64,000 nt of DNA from Lewinellaceae bacterium. Its GTDB lineage: Bacteria; Bacteroidota; Bacteroidia; Chitinophagales; Saprospiraceae. Position numbers and translations under genes: made by a program. Of this stretch, positions 46,992 through 55,770 are shown piece after piece (within the stretch, counting starts at the first letter, position 1; every line of letters starts with the position of its first letter). The stretch covers positions 1-64,000 of the forward strand of contig JADJRC010000047.1 in the NCBI GenBank assembly GCA_016712415.1, given 5' to 3'. Under the pieces are notes generated by a model. It was not told where the DNA came from and searched no databases. It was given only the letters and a program-made list of their open reading frames with translations.

Positions 46992-48824
46992 ATGAAACAC
47001 ATTCTTACTAAAATTCTTGCCGTGTGCGCTTTCATTCTTGTAGTAGCTGGAGTGCAGGCTCAGGAATTCTACTCGGAAAAATTCAACAACGCGGGTCTGC
47101 CAACCGGCTGGTCGACGGCTGACCCATCGCCCAATAACGTGCTTTGGGTACGGTGTACCGATACGGTAGGCAACTGCCACGCCGACCTCGGCTACCCGGA
47201 ATTTGCCGGTACCGACCGCGGCAATGGTTTCCTGGTTGTCGATTCCGACGGCGCAGGCGACCTTGCAACGCCGCACATCTCCCAATTGACGACTTCGGCA
47301 ATTGATTGCTCCGGAAAATCGCAGGTATTTGCCATATTTGATACCTATATCGGTGTATTCGACTATGATGCGGATCAAAATGCCGTACTCCGCGTGAGCA
47401 CCAACGGGATGGACTGGACAACGTATGAACTATTCGAAGGCGTTACGGGCGCTACGCCGGCCGAACGTTTTTCCGACAATCCGCTTGTCGCAGGTATCGA
47501 CATTTCGGCCGTAGCGGCCAACCAGGGAACGGTTTACCTGCAGTGGCAGTGGACCGGCGACTACGAGTACTGGTGGATTCTTGACAATGTTCGCCTGACG
47601 ACGGAAGATCCTTCTCCGAAGAACAACCTGTCGATTGGCGAATTCTTTTATCCCGTTTCGAGCTATGCCACACCTGCTTCGCAACTTGGTGACGACATTT
47701 TTGAATTCCAGGTACTCGTCAGCAATAAAGGCAGCCAGGCGCAAACCGGCGTGAAGGCTTTTGCCTATGTTTTTGAAGCCGATGCCGCTACGGGAGCGCT
47801 TACCAGTGTTATTTTCGTGGACAGCGTGGAAGTGGGTGCACTGGACGCCGGCGTGCTGGACAGCGTGATTGATTTCCCGAATAGTTATGCACCGGTGCTG
47901 CCGCAGGGGCTGTATGCAGTAGCCTACGAGGTGTTGTCCGACTCCGTTGACCAACGCCCGAACGACAACTTCGAGGGCGACTATTTCGAGGCGACTGACC
48001 TGTACTTTGCAAAAGAGAACGGCCCGCAGGTGGGTTATGTACCCAGCGACGGCGGCGATTGGGCAGTAGGCAACTACTACCGCATGGGCTCCTCTACCAT
48101 TGAACAATTCAAGGCAATCGGCGCAGAGTTCGCTTTTGCAGTAAATGCGCCGCTGACGGCCGACCAGGTGCAGGCAGAGGTGACCCTGTACAAGATCAAC
48201 GAAGATGTGGATGAAAACTTTGACAATTTTGAGCCGAACGGATCGAGCATGAACATTGTTGGCCTGAGTTCTTACTCCGCAACGCCGGGCACGGAATCCT
48301 ACGACCTTCAGGCTGTAGAGATTACGGATATTCTGCTCGCTGAGCCGGGTGTATTACTTGAGCCGGGTGGTCGCTACATCCTTGCTGTAGGATACGCCGG
48401 CGACTTCGCCGAAGTATTCCATGCGTTTAACGAAGACATTACCGCATTTTTCCCTTCTACCTTTGTGTATGTAGGTGCAGAATGGAATCCCGCAGGTTTT
48501 ATTGGCCGTCCCAATGCTGTCGTCCGCATGTACCTCGATCTGGTATCGAAAACGGACGACACCCCGCTGCCGGAATCGGCTCTGCAGGTTTCTCCAAATC
48601 CCGCAACCGACATTGTCAACCTGAAAGTTCAGTTTGACGAGCCGACCGATGCAACCATCACGATTGCAGACGTCAGCGGCCGCGTGGTTACTTACCAGGA
48701 CCGCCAGGGCTTGTTGAACGATAACATCACGTACAATGTGAACAGTTACGCACCGGGTACCTACCTGGCCCGTATCGCGACGAAAAAAGGCACCAGAACG
48801 CTGAAATTCGTTGTGCAGCGCTAA
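46992..48824 (+). CDS. secreted protein with T9SS type A sorting domain
   Basis: A 610-residue exported protein. A signal peptide (ILAVCAFILVVAGVQAQ) precedes a choice-of-anchor-J-like jelly roll at about 25-200 (FYSEKFNNAGLPTGWSTADPS, ATPHISQLTTSAIDC, WWILDNVRLTTED). Beta-sandwich modules fill the middle. The C-terminal 80 residues are a T9SS type A signal (ALQVSPNPATDIVNLKVQF, ITIADVSGRVVTYQ, YLARIATKKGTRTLKFVVQR). No catalytic motif is visible. It is likely released or attached to the outer surface. It converges on lpxB with a shared bidirectional terminator. Confidence 0.87.
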   Translation: MKHILTKILAVCAFILVVAGVQAQEFYSEKFNNAGLPTGWSTADPSPNNVLWVRCTDTVGNCHADLGYPEFAGTDRGNGFLVVDSDGAGDLATPHISQLTTSAIDCSGKSQVFAIFDTYIGVFDYDADQNAVLRVSTNGMDWTTYELFEGVTGATPAERFSDNPLVAGIDISAVAANQGTVYLQWQWTGDYEYWWILDNVRLTTEDPSPKNNLSIGEFFYPVSSYATPASQLGDDIFEFQVLVSNKGSQAQTGVKAFAYVFEADAATGALTSVIFVDSVEVGALDAGVLDSVIDFPNSYAPVLPQGLYAVAYEVLSDSVDQRPNDNFEGDYFEATDLYFAKENGPQVGYVPSDGGDWAVGNYYRMGSSTIEQFKAIGAEFAFAVNAPLTADQVQAEVTLYKINEDVDENFDNFEPNGSSMNIVGLSSYSATPGTESYDLQAVEITDILLAEPGVLLEPGGRYILAVGYAGDFAEVFHAFNEDITAFFPSTFVYVGAEWNPAGFIGRPNAVVRMYLDLVSKTDDTPLPESALQVSPNPATDIVNLKVQFDEPTDATITIADVSGRVVTYQDRQGLLNDNITYNVNSYAPGTYLARIATKKGTRTLKFVVQR

Positions 48825-48842
48825 AATACTGAAATGCAAAAG

Positions 48843-48881
48843 AAAAACCCGGGTTCCTCTTGTTGAGGAATCCGGGTTTTT
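48843..48881. terminator. bidirectional intrinsic terminator
   Basis: A 17-bp stem (AAAAACCCGGGTTCCTC against GAGGAATCCGGGTTTTT, one G-U pair) with a 5-base loop. A-runs and T-runs lie on both sides. It lies between convergent genes and serves both. Confidence 0.88.
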
Positions 48882-49964
48882 TAGTGTGCCAGAATCGCCT
48901 CGGCTGCCTTGTCAGAAGCCCCGCCTTCGCCCAGCATGCGGCGCAGTTCCGCATATCCTTTTCGGATTTCGGCTGCCTGGGCCGGTTCAAGGATTGCTGT
49001 CATTGCTGCGCTGAGGTTTTCCCTGTTTAGTTCCTGCTGGATCAACTCCCGGACGAGGGGCGGTCCAGGATCAGGTTGACCAGCGATATATACTTTACGT
49101 TCACCAGGCGGCGCGCAATGAAATAAGAGACGGGGTTTCCGGCATAACAAACGACCTGCGGCACATCAAGCAATGCCGTTTCGAGGGTCGAGGTACCGGA
49201 CTTGACCATTGCCGCCTTGGCCTGGCGAAGCAGTTCGTACGTCTTTCCCTGAACGAGGGACACCCGAGGATAGTGTTGAAGAAATGGCTCGAAAAATTCT
49301 GCAGGTAACGAGGTGGCGGCGGCAATAACAATTTTGTATTCGGGAAAATCCAGCGCGCTCTGCAGCATTACGGGCAGAATGCGCTGAATTTCCTGTTTTC
49401 TGCTGCCTGGCAACAGCACGATCGTATTCTTTTCTGTCCGCCCTGCACTTGTTCGGCGTTTGAAAGGATAGCATCCAGCAGCGGGTGGCCTACAAATTCT
49501 GCTTCCACACCGTATTTTTTGAAAAACGCCTGTTCAAAAGGGAGAATGACCAGCATCTTATCCACATCCCTGCGAATATCATGCACGCGGGAGGTATGCC
49601 AGGCCCATATTTGCGGGGAAATGTAATAGACGACTTTGAATCCCTGTTGCTTTGCCCACCTGGCCACACGAAGGTTGAAGCCCGGATAGTCGATCAACAC
49701 CACTGCATCCGGCTGAAAATCAAGGATATCCTGTTTGCAAAAACGCAGGTTGCCCAATATGGTGCGCAGGTTTTTGAGCACCTCCCAGAAGCCCATAAAG
49801 GCAAGGTCCCGGTAGTGCCGGACCAATTGTCCACCCGCCGCTTGCATCAGGTCGCCACCCCAGACACGGCAAACCAGTCCGGGCGAACGCGTTTTCAGGG
49901 CCTTGATCAGGTTGGCGCCATGCAGGTCGCCCGATGCCTCGCCGGCTATAATGTAGAGTTTCAT
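48881..49964 (-). CDS. lpxB: lipid-A-disaccharide synthase (two frameshifts)
   Basis: LpxB (GT19) condenses UDP-2,3-diacylglucosamine with lipid X in lipid A synthesis at the inner membrane. The protein reads MKLYIIAGEASGDLHGANLI at its start, then FMGFWEVLKNLRTI, IDYPGFNLRVARWAK, YYISPQIWAWHTSRV, IVLLPGSRKQEIQRILP and KSGTSTLETALLDVPQVV. Two frame breaks occur. One is at 49430-49433 (a run of T on the plus strand; one more restores KKNTIVLLPGSRK). The other is at 49057-49060 (a run of G; one more restores LILDRPLVRELIQQEL). Length would be 361. As lpxB is usually essential, sequence error is the likely cause. ATG at 49964 is the family start. Confidence 0.9.
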
Positions 49965-50000
49965 AGTAGCGGCAAAGGACGCGTTTTCGGCAGGAAAAGA

Positions 50001-50033
50001 AAAGCGGCAGCCGCACATGGCGACTACCGCTTT
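50001..50033 (-). terminator. probable terminator after the Omp28-like T9SS gene
   Basis: An imperfect hairpin (AAAGCGG-CAGCCGC acat GGCGAC-TACCGCTTT) followed by a T-rich tract on the minus strand. It lies between the T9SS gene stop at 50066 and lpxB. Confidence 0.5.
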
Positions 50034-50065
50034 CCAAAAAACTTAACCGAACCGCAAGGTTCGTA

Positions 50066-52020
50066 TTAACGAGAGATAACGAAGGTTTGGGCAACCGTCT
50101 GGCCACCGGCCGTAACGGAAAGCACATATGCACCGGTAGCCATATCGCCAACGCGGAACGGCAGGCGCTGTTCGCCGGAGATATTGGCATAATTGCGCTC
50201 AACGACAACTTTGCCCATTGCGTCTACGATGCGAACCATAACGTCGCTCGTTTCCGTAAGGTTGATTTTGATCGTTGCCTCGTCAACCACCGGATTCGGG
50301 AACATTTTAACCGAAACGGCGCTGTTGGCGTCTTTAACACCGGTGAAGATGTTTGGAATAGCCGTTGCTTCAGCGTTGAGAACTTCACCGCCTGCATTGT
50401 TGATCAGCATGGTAACGGCGTGCATTTGCGTTACGTCGTATGCATTGGGAACAATATAGGTAGTCTCGTAAGAGAACACCGTACCGGCAGGATTCGTAGC
50501 CGGGGCGCTGTTGGCTGCGCCACCGAATCCGCCAACGATAGCACGAGCAACGTGGTTGTACACCATCTGAGCCGCAGGAACTGTTGTAGGCAGGCTTTCG
50601 TAGCCACCCATTGGGCCATTACCACCACCGGAGTAGGCGTTCTTTTGCCCCAAGTAGAGGCAGTACCCGTTACGTCATCTTCCGTAAATGCAACGGCTAC
50701 ACGGAAGTCGCCGTTCATTTCCTGGAGGAATTTGAAGTAGCTGGTAACCGTAACAGTACGGGTCGTTGCATCCCAGTCAACATTCTGGTTGATAGCAACT
50801 GCTGGCTCCTGCGACATGCGATCGATGAAGTAGTCTTCAAATTCGAGCGGGTCGACATCACCGTAAGCGCGGTCAATCAGGCCACTGGGGTAGCCGCCAA
50901 CTGCTGCAGATACAGGTCCGTCATAGGCAGCCACTACCATCGGGTCGGCATTGTGTACCGCGATACCGATGAAGTTGTCGTAGTTCTCCGTCAGAAAATC
51001 CATCATAACGGCGCCGCGGGGGCACCACTGGCACCAGGTGCCCGTGGCTTCTTCGCCGATAACTTTCCGGCCGGCAACAGGCGTAACACCTTCAACAGAA
51101 GCGTTGTCTACGTTGTCGGAAGGATCGCCGTCGTCGCCTGCTCCGTTGATATTATTGATGGTAACCTGAACGTCATTTACACCTGCAGCTACAGTATAAG
51201 GCAGTTCGAAGTCATAACTTTCGTCGAAAGGCATGTCGACCGTAACCGTCTCGGTTGTAGTAGTCGTACCGTTAGATACCTGGATGTCGAAGGAAGTCAC
51301 ATTGACAAAACCGGGGTTGTTTACCGTACCGGTCAGGTACATTTCACCGCCCGTCCAGAACTTGGCGTACTCAAAGTACGTCGGAACTGCGTCAATGTAA
51401 CGGCTGAGGCCTACAGCAGCAACGTTTGTTTTTATCACGTCGTCCGGGATAACCAGTTTGACATTGTCGATTGCTGCACCATAGAGCCAACCGCCATTGT
51501 CGGAGTACTTCAGTGCGAACAGTACGTCAGTCATGCCTGCGTAGTCGGTCACCTCAAAGCCGGAAGGATTTACCCAAAAGGGGCGGCCCTTGATAGCTTT
51601 GAGCGGTAGCCAGTTGGCGCCGCCGTCAGTAGAAGCAAAACCATCCAGATTTTCGATAACACCCTGATAAGACAGTTTGGCAAAAAACAGGTCGTAGATC
51701 AGGAAGAGTTTCTCGCCGGCCTGAGCAGTCAGATCGAAAGGAGGCAGGATAACGAGATCGTTCAGTTTGTTGCAGTTGCACTTGTCGTCGTTCGTTCCGA
51801 GCATATTACCGGAGCCGTTGTTAGGAATCGGAAAAGAAGTGGACGAAAGTGCAGTGTTTGTGCCGACTTTCCAACCGCCATCCGTAGCGGCAGTTTGTTG
51901 CGTCCAACCTGCCGGAAGCGTCGCACCGGACTCAAAGTCTTCTGACCAGATAACTGTTTGTGCGTTGAGTGCCGTGGCAAATACAACCATGGCAACTGCA
52001 AAAAGTAGTTTTTTCAACAT
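50066..52020 (-). CDS. Omp28-like thioredoxin-fold protein with T9SS type A domain (frameshifted)
   Basis: Read through, about 651 residues. A signal peptide (LFAVAMVVFATALNAQ) precedes a jelly-roll module (WSEDFESGATLPAGWTQQ, FLIYDLFFAKLSYQ). Next is an Omp28-like thioredoxin-fold domain with GEEATGTWCQWCPRGAVMMDF (C-x2-C, about 335-355) and GGYPSGLIDRAYGD (cis-Pro region). The C-terminal T9SS type A signal reads VKMFPNPVVDEATIKINL, VDAMGKVVVER, AYVLSVTAGGQTVAQTFVISR. The frame breaks at 50648-50651 (a run of C on the plus strand; one more gives TWGQKNAYSGGGNGPMGGY). The redox motif suggests disulphide chemistry on a secreted protein, but partners are unknown. Confidence 0.85.
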
Positions 52021-52057
52021 AAGGCAGTAATTTAATTGAAATTTTGAATTGATGGGG

Positions 52058-52065
52058 CAAATCTA
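52058..52065 (-). promoter_or_regulatory. -7 box (TAGATTTG) of the Omp28-like gene
   Basis: An exact TAnnTTTG match on the minus strand, 38 bp upstream of the start codon at 52020. Confidence 0.45.
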
Positions 52066-52192
52066 CCTATACCATTGAGTTCTTTAGAATTTTTAGATAA
52101 AAATATCTTGAATGGATAGGAATAGCATCTTTGCTGGTTTGCGATAAAAAACTGCATGGAACTTAGCGTGCCCGGAATTGTTTGTAGGGCTG

Positions 52193-52200
52193 TATTTTTG
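52193..52200 (+). promoter_or_regulatory. -7 box (TATTTTTG) of mutS2
   Basis: An exact TAnnTTTG match 28 bp before the mutS2 ATG, in the 208-bp divergent gap. Confidence 0.45.
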
Positions 52201-52228
52201 CCACACATTATAGTTTTACCGAACGCCC

Positions 52229-54622
52229 ATGCATTTCGAGCCTAAAGACGTTTTCCGAAAACTGGAATTTGACAAGATAACAGACCTGCTTGTAAAGGAG
52301 GCGCTTACCCCAATGGCCGCGGAGTTGCTGGGGCAGCTGTCGCCGTATACCGATTTTCCCGTCATCCAGCGCGAATTGAAAGAGACCAGGGAGTTCAAAT
52401 TAATCCTGGAAAAAAACGACCGGATTCCACTCGCGTCCTTTCCCGACATCCGGTACGACCTTAAAATGCTCGAAAAGGAAGGCTATACGCTCCAGGCCGA
52501 ATCCTTTCAGGGCATCCTGCTCATCCTGACCATCGCACGCGATATTTTCCGCTTTTTTGCAGCCGGGCCAAAGAAGGAAATTTACCTCAACCTCTATGAA
52601 CTGGTACGCCCGCTTTCTCTTGACGAGGGCCTGATCAAAGCCATCATGGCGGTGTTTGATGAAAAGGGCGATATACGGCCCGATGCATCGCCCGAACTGA
52701 TGCGTATTCGCCGGGAAACCCAGCAAAAAATCAGGGAACTGGATACCCGGTTCCGGCAGATCATCCAGGAATACCGCGCCAAAGGCTGGCTGTCGGACAC
52801 CCCGGAGAGTTTCCGGAACCACCGGCGTGTGCTCTCCGTACCTGCCGAGCACAAGCGCAAGATCAAGGGGATCATCCACGACGAGTCAGACACCGGACGC
52901 ACCGCATTTATTGAGCCTGAAGCGGTAACGGAGATCAATAATGATTTATTCGATCTGGAACAGGAGGAGCGCAGGGAGATATTCCGCATCCTCCGCAACC
53001 TGAGCGATACCATCCGGCCGTATGCCCCGCTGATCGGCGATTATGTTGAAATGCTGATCCGCTTCGACTTTATTCAGGCCAAAGCGCGGCTGGCCCTTTC
53101 CATGCGCGCCAACATGCCGTTGCTGCAGGAGAAACCCGTTATCAGCATAAAAAAAGGCTACCACCCCCTCTTGTACCTCAAAAACAAGCCCCTGGGCCGG
53201 AAAACAGTCCCGTTTGAACTGAAACTGGATGCCGAAAACCATATGCTTATCCTTTCCGGCCCGAATGCCGGCGGCAAGTCTGTTGCCATGAAATCGGTTG
53301 GCCTGTTGCAATTGATGGTCCAAAGCGGTTTGCTGATCCCGGTGCACGAATTGAGCGAGTTCGGGGTGTTCCGGCAAGTATTCGCCGATATCGGCGACCA
53401 GCAAAGCCTCGACGACGACCTGTCTACTTATTCTTCGCGCCTACAGAATGCCCGGTTGTTTATCCAGAAGGCTACTCCCCAGACGCTGGTGTTGATCGAC
53501 GAGATGGGCAGCGGCACAGACCCCAAGCCGGGAGGCGCCATCGCTGAAGCCATACTCAGGCAGTTGCACCGCAAAGGCGTTTATGCCGTAATTACGACCC
53601 ACTATTCAAACCTTAAGGTTTTCGCCTTTCGCAATCCCGGCATCTTGAATGCCAATATGTATTTCGACAAGGATACGCTTTCTCCGACTTACGAACTCAA
53701 GGTGGGGCGTCCGGGCAGCAGTTATGCTTTTGAAATTGCGGAAAAAAGCGGGTTGCCCAGGGATATCATCGGCTATGCACGCAACCGGACCGGACCGGAG
53801 ACGGCAGTTGACGACATCCTGATCGAACTGCAGCGCGAAAAGCAGGAACTGGTAGAAAAACTGCTCTCGGTCACCGAAAAGGAACAATCCCTGGAGCGAT
53901 TGATTAAAACCTATGATTCCATGCACCAGGACCTGGATGTCCGGCGCAAACGGCTCAAACTCGATCAAAAAGAGTTCGAATTGCGACAAAGCGCCAACAC
54001 CAGCCGGGAAGTGGACAAGCTGATCCGGCAACTCAAGGAGGAAAAAAACATTGAACGCGCAAAGGAAGTATCCGCCAAACTCAAGGTGGAGCGCAGCGAA
54101 AAAGCCCGTCAGGTTGATGAGGTGAACGCAGAGGTCGTTCGGCTCGAAGAACAAAGCGCACCGCAGGCCTCCAGCCGGCCCCTGGCGGAAGGCGACTACG
54201 CCCGGCTGCGTTCAGGGGGAGCCACCGGGCGAATAGACGAAATCAAAGGACAAAAAGCCATGCTGACGATGGGCGGTATTCGTATCACCGTGCCGCTCAG
54301 AGATCTTTTGCCCGCAGCTGAGCCAATCAGGCAGACTGCCCACGTCACGGCAACGGATCTCCAGTATGTCGCAGGTTTTGATGCCAAAATTGACCTGCGC
54401 GGCATGAGCAAGGATGAAGCCATGATGGTCCTGGAAAAATTTGTGGATAATGCGCTGCTTTCCAACGCCTCAAGCCTGCGTATCCTGCATGGAAAGGGTG
54501 ATGGTATCCTGCGCAAGGTCGTTCGGCAGAAACTGCGGGAGTACGGCGGCAACATCTCCAATGTTTTTCACCCGGAGCAAGACGGCGGGGGTGAAGGCGT
54601 GACGATAGTGGAGCTGATGTAA
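52229..54622 (+). CDS. mutS2: MutS2 ATPase/endonuclease
   Basis: A 797-residue MutS paralogue that lacks the mismatch-binding domain. Lever and core helices occupy 1-320 (FRKLEFDKITDLLVKEAL, FIEPEAVTEINNDLFDLEQEE). The ATPase domain has Walker A GPNAGGKSVAMKSVGL (about 348-363), FADIGDQQSLDDDLSTYSS and VLIDEMGSGTDPKPGG. A long coiled coil covers about 520-650. The C-terminal Smr nuclease domain has KIDLRGMSKDEAM and LRILHGKGDGILRKVVRQKL. MutS2 suppresses recombination or acts in ribosome rescue in relatives. It ends 2 bp from the convergent VOC gene. Confidence 0.95.
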   Translation: MHFEPKDVFRKLEFDKITDLLVKEALTPMAAELLGQLSPYTDFPVIQRELKETREFKLILEKNDRIPLASFPDIRYDLKMLEKEGYTLQAESFQGILLILTIARDIFRFFAAGPKKEIYLNLYELVRPLSLDEGLIKAIMAVFDEKGDIRPDASPELMRIRRETQQKIRELDTRFRQIIQEYRAKGWLSDTPESFRNHRRVLSVPAEHKRKIKGIIHDESDTGRTAFIEPEAVTEINNDLFDLEQEERREIFRILRNLSDTIRPYAPLIGDYVEMLIRFDFIQAKARLALSMRANMPLLQEKPVISIKKGYHPLLYLKNKPLGRKTVPFELKLDAENHMLILSGPNAGGKSVAMKSVGLLQLMVQSGLLIPVHELSEFGVFRQVFADIGDQQSLDDDLSTYSSRLQNARLFIQKATPQTLVLIDEMGSGTDPKPGGAIAEAILRQLHRKGVYAVITTHYSNLKVFAFRNPGILNANMYFDKDTLSPTYELKVGRPGSSYAFEIAEKSGLPRDIIGYARNRTGPETAVDDILIELQREKQELVEKLLSVTEKEQSLERLIKTYDSMHQDLDVRRKRLKLDQKEFELRQSANTSREVDKLIRQLKEEKNIERAKEVSAKLKVERSEKARQVDEVNAEVVRLEEQSAPQASSRPLAEGDYARLRSGGATGRIDEIKGQKAMLTMGGIRITVPLRDLLPAAEPIRQTAHVTATDLQYVAGFDAKIDLRGMSKDEAMMVLEKFVDNALLSNASSLRILHGKGDGILRKVVRQKLREYGGNISNVFHPEQDGGGEGVTIVELM

Positions 54623-54624
54623 CC

Positions 54625-54996
54625 CTACTTTGGCTGTTCCCAGAGTTCAATTTTATTCCCCTCCGGGTCGAGCAGCCAGGCGAATTTCCCGAATTCCTCT
54701 TTAAGCGGCTCACCGATCAAAGGCACGCCTTCTGTGCGCAGTGCTGCGACCAGCGCGTCCAGATCGTCTACCCTGAAGTTGATCATAAAAGGGGATTCGG
54801 ATGGATCGAAATAATCGGTTCCGGATTTAAAGAAACTCAGGACCGAATAGGCCGCCGGGTGCGGATCGTCGCCGAAATTGAATTGGGCTCCCCAACTTTC
54901 TACGTTGATTCCCAGATGTTTGGCATACCAGGCCCTGGTATTTTCACAGTCGCGACATTTTAAAAAAATGCCGCCGAGACCGATAACACGTTTCAT
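54625..54996 (-). CDS. VOC-family (glyoxalase-like) protein
   Basis: A 123-residue cytoplasmic protein of the vicinal-oxygen-chelate fold. It has the opening strand and helix GGIFLKCRDCENTRAWYAKHLGI and the central strand FMINFRVDDLDALVAALRTEG. It ends FAWLLDPEGNKIELWEQP, where the Glu (IELWE) is in the metal-ligand position. The length fits a single-domain pair that dimerises. The substrate is undefined; glyoxalase, dioxygenase and resistance functions all occur in this fold. Convergent with mutS2, divergent from the DUF1599 gene. Confidence 0.85.
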   Translation of the reverse strand: MKRVIGLGGIFLKCRDCENTRAWYAKHLGINVESWGAQFNFGDDPHPAAYSVLSFFKSGTDYFDPSESPFMINFRVDDLDALVAALRTEGVPLIGEPLKEEFGKFAWLLDPEGNKIELWEQPK

Positions 54997-55134
54997 ATCT
55001 TATTTTTTGTTTGATTTTTGTTCGCCCAAAAGTAAATAATTTATCAAAAAAAACATTTTGTTTGTTAAAAAAATTACCTTTTTCGGCTGCGTTAACAATT
55101 TCAAAAGCCTGTTAGGCTCAAAATTCAACTTTTC

Positions 55135-55142
55135 TATCTTTG
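55135..55142 (+). promoter_or_regulatory. -7 box (TATCTTTG) of the DUF1599 gene
   Basis: An exact TAnnTTTG match 10 bp before the ATG at 55153, implying a very short leader. It probably drives the DUF1599-DoxX-TMTC run. Confidence 0.5.
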
Positions 55143-55152
55143 CCCGGCCTCT

Positions 55153-55701
55153 ATGGAGAAAACGCTTGAACAATTCCGCTCGGTCGCCGGCAGATGCCGC
55201 GACCTTTTCCTGAAAAAAACAGCCGACTACGGTACGGCCTGGCGGATACTTCGGCCGGCCAGTATCACCGATCAGTTGTATATCAAGGCCTTGCGGATCC
55301 GGAGTATTGAAGAAAAAGGTGTGCAGAAAGTGGCCGACAGCGTGGAATCGGAGTTTGTCGGGCTTGTAAACTACAGTGTGCTCGCCCTGATCCAACTGGA
55401 GTTGCCGGAGGATGCGCCGCTTGACCTCGACACCGGCCGTGTCGCCGCCCTCTTCGATCAGCACATCGAGGAGAACCTGCGGCTGCTGCAATCCAAAAAC
55501 CACGATTACGGCGAAGCCTGGCGGCTGATGCGCGTCAGTAGTATGACGGATTTGATCCTTCAAAAGCTGCTGCGCATCAAACAAATAGAAGACAACGCAG
55601 GACAAACGCTGGTTTCGGAAGGGCTGGAGGCCAATTTCCGTGACATCATCAACTACGCCGTCTTCGCCCTGATCAGGCTCGGTGAATCGAAAACTGATTA
55701 A
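55153..55701 (+). CDS. DUF1599 protein with internal duplication
   Basis: A 182-residue protein of the DUF1599 family (nucleotide-modification-associated, dUTPase/MazG-like helical). Two halves repeat: KKTADYGTAWRILRPASITD, followed by LRIRSIEE, in the first, and SKNHDYGEAWRLMRVSSMTD, followed by LRIKQIED, in the second. The D-Y-G-x-A-W motif is the most conserved. The halves likely pack as a pseudo-dimer. It precedes the DoxX-like gene by 69 bp. From memory, DUF1599 and BT_3928-type genes are adjacent in other Bacteroidota, which suggests a conserved but unexplained link. Biochemical role unknown. Confidence 0.85.
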   Translation: MEKTLEQFRSVAGRCRDLFLKKTADYGTAWRILRPASITDQLYIKALRIRSIEEKGVQKVADSVESEFVGLVNYSVLALIQLELPEDAPLDLDTGRVAALFDQHIEENLRLLQSKNHDYGEAWRLMRVSSMTDLILQKLLRIKQIEDNAGQTLVSEGLEANFRDIINYAVFALIRLGESKTD

Positions 55702-55770
55702 ACGCCTATACCCGGCCCCTGTTTATACTGCTTTCATACTCAATCAACAACAAAGAACAATATCCATCAC

